DNA from: Helopsaltes ochotensis
Lineage: Eukaryota > Chordata > Aves > Passeriformes > Locustellidae
Assembly: GCA_013400155.1 (NCBI GenBank)
Contig: VXBM01000868.1
Coordinates: forward strand, 159,198 to 223,197
DNA: 64,000 nt
Direction of reading: 5' to 3'
The notes under the pieces are model-generated. The model made no database searches. It was given only the letters and a program-made list of their open reading frames with translations, and was not told where the DNA came from. The position numbers and the translations under genes are program-made. Shown in pieces: positions 60,186 through 64,000 of the stretch; position 1 is the first letter of the stretch; each line of letters starts with the position of its first letter.

Positions 60186-62864
60186 ATAATTTTAGAAAAA
60201 AAACCCAAAAAATTTTGTGAGCTTCTATTAATTCCTTTTTTTATTTTTCTTACAACTATGTCAGACCTTAATATCACTTCACTGGTAACAGTTTATTCCA
60301 TCTGTAAAATATGAACACTTTTCTCCCCTTTTAACCAATTAACTCGTAAGGGGACTCCTCCGGTGCTTTATAAAAGCATTTAAGTTTTTTGACAGTTCAT
60401 TGGAAATACTTGTACTCTTTTACTGACAAGATTTTTCTTCTTCGTGTGATCTCTGACTCCTGCAATGAATTCTAGAATTTTTTTTTAAGAAAGTTGTACT
60501 CATTTCCTCCGATTTATTATTATAATTACTATTATTAGCTGATTTCAGCAGTACGTTAAATGTAAGTTGCTTGTTCTGCAGCTTCATGTTTGATTTCTTA
60601 CAGAACCCTAAGTTAAAAAAAATTCTCATCCTGGAGTTTGTTTATTGTACAATATATTAACTTGTCCTAAGGTCTACTCTATTGATACGACAAATTTCAG
60701 ACAGCTGCTCAGAATTATATCCTACTGAGAAAAAAAATTGTGTGGAAACTGGACAGGTAGTATCGAAATAATAGTGATGTAAGTTTTACTTATTTGACCT
60801 CGGTGTTCATTTTAGCTGCAGCTCATCGACTGACCTTATTAGCTCTCTTTTATTATTAGCTTTTACAATTCTAACAAGCTCCTCAAATTTGATTTTTGTG
60901 AACTTCCTGTGATTTTACATACACCTGCAAAAATTTATACTCTCTTCTATTCACATCCTAAAAGCTGTTTTATTACTTTTATTAGTCTCCTTTACTAATT
61001 TAAACTAGAGGGTTTTGTGTCCTTACTTGGGAGTCTGTCAGTGGTGATTTAAACCTAGCTTTTACACAGCTTTAATTTTTCAACTTCTAGATATATTGTT
61101 TCAATTTTTCACTTTTGTATATGCCTTCATAGCCTATTTTTGACTGTGGTGAGGCTGGCTACACATAACAGCCATTCCAGAAGAACTGTGTTTGTACCTC
61201 ATGGGAATTTTTCCACAATGTTCACAATTGACACCTGCATATTTTGTGCTTTCTTACTTTGCTCCTGAATGCAATTAAACTATGACACTTCACGAAGTAG
61301 AAAGCAATATATTTGAGAACAGCTTAAATGTAATACTGAACAACTGTATCCATGCTCACTACACAATTTCTAAATACAAGTAAACAGAGATTAATCCAAA
61401 AATGGGAACTAGCCAGGGCCATTTCCTCTTCCAAGCCAAGAAATCTAAACCTTAGAGCTAGGCAGATGAATCACCACAGGTGTGACACAGGTGATGGAGG
61501 CGCTGCAATACTTATCCCAAGTTTCTTTATCTTCATGTTTTGGAGCTAATTGATCAGCCTTAGCACTGCACTACTTATATGCATGCTCTTCATATTCTGT
61601 TTAGGACTCAAAGAACGTCCTATAGCCTGAAAACCCGGTCACTTTAAAGTTTATAAACGACAGCTTAATGGTTTCACAGACAAAGTATGACATGGCCTAA
61701 GAAGTCTTTTGATACATTATCTTTCTGGAAGTACTTCTTGGACCAAAACTTCATCAAGAAAGAAAACTAGCCAAAAAACTGGAGACCATAACTAGCGTGG
61801 CACCAGGTAGACTGTCAGGATGAACCTAATCCTGTATCTGTCCACACAGAAAAGTATGAAGCAGGAAAATGCTTTCTCAGTCTCGGTTCTCAGGGCATAG
61901 GTGCAAGGACCAGGCTGCGAGTACTGCCCTTCAACTTCTCCGTGAACCTCGTAGCTCAGTTCCTTCTACCATGACCACATGACACTGAAAAAGCCCTTCT
62001 AGGAAACTGTAAGTAGATTAGGCAGGTCTTCAAAACGTTCCCTAAGCAACACTCAGGAGATGGAAATGGGAATAGCAAAATGTTACAGAACTGTTAGGCA
62101 AACAACCTTTTCCTTCCATAGCCTAAACAGGTTTTCCTTGACTGAATATGAAGGTTTGTCTGAGAACAACAGCAATTCAAAAGATTTCAAAGAGCATAGG
62201 AATCCTTCAATTTCCAAGAGCATAGGAATCCTTCATAATGATGGAAAATCTACACAGTGCTGTTATGCTGTTACACTCCAGTCTACCCCGCACTCTCCAG
62301 TATAGAATATAAAAATACCTGAACATCATCATCATAACACATCACATGTATTTATAAAGCCTCTGGTATGTGGGGGAGCACTTTGCCAATGATTGATAAA
62401 ATATTTTCACTAAGCAACATAAGCATTTTATATTACATACATATTATAAATTACTGAAAAAGCATTTTTTAAAAAATGACTTGGAGTAGTTTACTCATAC
62501 TCAATGCGAGTGCAGCCTGCCGCCTGTGAAGACATTTCTGTTCTCTATATCCAGCTGTAGACATCTTAAAATATCCACAAATACTCTTCAGAAAGCTTAT
62601 GGCTCTCCTATTAAAAGCACCACATTTTGAAAATTCTGGTACATGGTAAGGTAAGGAAGGCTCGGTTGGAGAAATCAAACACATGTGAAGTGAGGTGGAA
62701 CCACGCCCCAGATGCATACACATGCAAAATGTGAAGGCAGTGTCCCGAAACAAGGCCCTGCACAGAGCCCTGACACACCTTGTCTTTATCTGAATATGGG
62801 ATCACAGGCTATGCTGGGTACAGATTCAAAAAAACAATGCCTTTGGAAAAATAAATATACTTAC
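60186..62864. other. AT-rich intronic DNA, possible weak continuation of the old LINE
   Basis: From 60.2 to about 61.1 kb, pyrimidine-rich wording resembles a worn continuation of the ancient LINE, but I cannot assign it firmly. From there to the exon at 62865 nothing is recognised except a 26-bp tandem duplication at 62185-62236. Confidence 0.4.
62185..62236 (+). repeat. Tandem duplication, two 26-bp units
   Basis: Two adjoining copies of TTTCAAAGAGCATAGGAATC-type sequence (TTTCCAAGAGC in the second), sharing AAGAGCATAGGAATCCTTCA and differing at about two positions. Confidence 0.9.
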
Positions 62865-62930
62865 TGGAAGAGTTACTTTCTTCAAGTGGCATTCGTTCTG
62901 CAGTAGTTCATAAATATATTTAGTAATGAT
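62865..62930 (-). CDS. ARB2A: ARB2/FAM172-family protein, internal coding exon (22 codons)
   Basis: Internal exon of a co-transcriptional regulator of the ARB2/FAM172 family. On the minus strand a strong acceptor (pyrimidine-rich tract ending TTCTTCCAG) precedes 66 bases, followed by the donor GTAAGTA. The 22 codons read IITKYIYELLQNEC and then HLKKVTLP, and the exon is phase 0 at both ends. From recall, human FAM172A has IITKYVYELL and LKKVSIP at the matching place, just before the alpha/beta-hydrolase-like Arb2 domain, so the identification is good. About 7 of 22 residues differ, which leaves room for the paralogue ARB2B (FAM172B). It joins in frame to the exon at 54509-54700 through an 8.2-kb intron. 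The family is linked to Argonaute/AGO2 and to alternative splicing in the nucleus (family knowledge). The preceding exon must lie past the window end. Confidence 0.88.
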
Positions 62931-64000
62931 CTGGAAGAAAAGAAAAAATATAAATGCCACCAGATAGTAAAACACAATAATGACATATGCAAGCAGACAA
63001 CTTAAAGGCTAATTGGTTAAACTTCTAAGCACTTGTATATGTTTTCCCACTTTTCTGAATCCTTTACTATATAACTAATTATAGAACTTGGAGCTGTACA
63101 CTAAAAATTCTCTCTGTTCCACAAAAAAGACTTCTTGCCAGTACAATGGAACAGTAACTGTACCTGTGAATCCCATCATGCACTGCTGTGTGAATAATTA
63201 GGTGAAAAACAATCTCAAAACTAAGGTTTATAACCAATTAATATATACTCAGGGAGGGGTAGAAGAAGGGCTCTCTTTGTAAAGAAATACTTTTAAAGCA
63301 TTTTGTCCTAGTAGCAAATTTCTGGAATTCTCTCCCCTCCACGTTCACTTCATGATTTACATGGAGAGCAGATCTGTAGCCACCTTCAGCTAAGTTACCT
63401 TGCCATTCCTACTCACTTAACAGGGGAGGTATGGGTCAAAGATTGCTAAATAGAAGAAAACCCCATACAGATCACCCACTTTGGAGGAGTTTATGTCTGG
63501 AGGACATAAACTCTCTTCTCCATCTAGCAATAAAATCGAAATTTCAATCCTGAAACCAAAGGTATTATTTCAGAAAGCAACAAAATTAAGGAAGAAAAAA
63601 CCAAAACCCAAACAAAGCACCAAAAAAGCCCCACAAATAAATAAAACCCCAAACAAAGAAAAAGAACATTAAAAACCCAAACAAAAACACAAAACCAAAA
63701 CAAACCAAAACTCGCCCAAAACCATTTAAAAAATTACAAAATCCACAAAAATCAACCTTGTTGCAACAAAAGACTTACCCTCTCAAACATAACAAAGTTG
63801 TTCACATTTCAAAGTCTTGCCTACTATCTAGGGACTTTTTTTCCCCTGCCTTTACATATTCCAAGAAAAATGGAGACTCATATGTAAGAACTTTCTAACT
63901 ACAATTAATTTGGGAATTAAACTGAGGGACAAACATGCATTTCATCCATTTGAGGCTGTAAAAATGGTTTGGAAGATACTGCATGGATTTCAATGGCTAC
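62931..64000 (-). other. Partial intron upstream of the 62865-62930 exon
   Basis: Minus-strand intronic sequence running off the window end. Apart from an A/C-rich low-complexity run near 63.6-63.7 kb, nothing is recognisable. In particular I could not find the expected preceding exon, whose protein should end near KRYEALGE. Confidence 0.7.
63592..63730 (+). repeat. A/C-rich low-complexity tract
   Basis: Irregular AAAACC, CAAA and AACCCC units over about 140 bases, with almost no G or T. Confidence 0.85.

Larger units (their letters stand above)
54701..62864 (-). other. Intron of the ARB2-family gene
   Basis: This 8.2-kb intron has GT at 62864-62863 and AG at 54702-54701 on the minus strand, and it separates two phase-0 exons. 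It holds a solo LTR (57807-58348), an old CR1-like relic (from 59460) and a TAGA/TA microsatellite near 59.2 kb. The remainder, including 54.7-57.8 kb and 61.2-62.8 kb, is AT-rich sequence in which I see no exon or RNA gene. Confidence 0.85.

Noticed and set aside
1..64000. CRISPR arrays, operons, riboswitches, tRNA or rRNA genes
   Set aside because: None seen. The window is vertebrate nuclear DNA, and no direct-repeat array or cloverleaf-like tRNA sequence was noticed by eye.

Overview
The window looks like bird nuclear DNA: an AT-rich, intron-dominated stretch with no bacterial gene layout. Its most recognisable repeats are CR1 LINEs, several ending in the typical bird 3' signal GATTCTATGA or GATTCTGTG. 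It also has avian-type endogenous retroviral LTRs and no Alu, B1 or L1 sequence. The LTR types at 31.9-32.9 kb and 57.8-58.3 kb resemble those I know from songbirds, so a passerine is my best guess (inference).

Only one host gene can be placed with confidence. It lies on the minus strand and belongs to the ARB2/FAM172 family (ARB2A = FAM172A, or its paralogue ARB2B/FAM172B). Two consecutive coding exons are visible, 62865-62930 and 54509-54700. Both have consensus splice sites, both are in phase 0, and they join in frame. Earlier exons must lie beyond base 64000. Later exons, encoding the rest of the alpha/beta-hydrolase-like domain, were not found, so bases 1-54508 appear to be one very long intron or an intron plus downstream DNA.

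From low to high coordinates, the repeats are: a MIR-like SINE relic (2.6 kb); CR1 copies at 4.8-5.6, 17.0-18.9, 23.5-24.2, 28.5-29.2 (reverse) and 45.5-46.0 kb; LTR sequence in reverse orientation at 31.9-32.9 kb; a complete solo LTR at 57.8-58.3 kb with TG...CA ends and a near-perfect 5-bp target duplication; and an old, diverged CR1/L3-like relic at 59.5-60.2 kb or beyond. Low-complexity tracts are scattered throughout, including a G-rich purine tract at 12.6 kb and a TAGA microsatellite at 59.2 kb.

The most unexpected signal is at 13.5-14.1 kb on the minus strand. A long, frameshifted reading frame carries what reads as a decayed Ty3/Gypsy-type reverse transcriptase, a class almost absent from birds. 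Other points of interest are a 56-codon ORF at 25.1 kb resembling a small secreted cysteine-rich peptide, two near-perfect palindromes, a CpG-dense patch at 41.4 kb, and several GC-raised stretches that no recognised element explains. Everything except the two ARB2-family exons is repeat, relic or intronic sequence as far as I can see.
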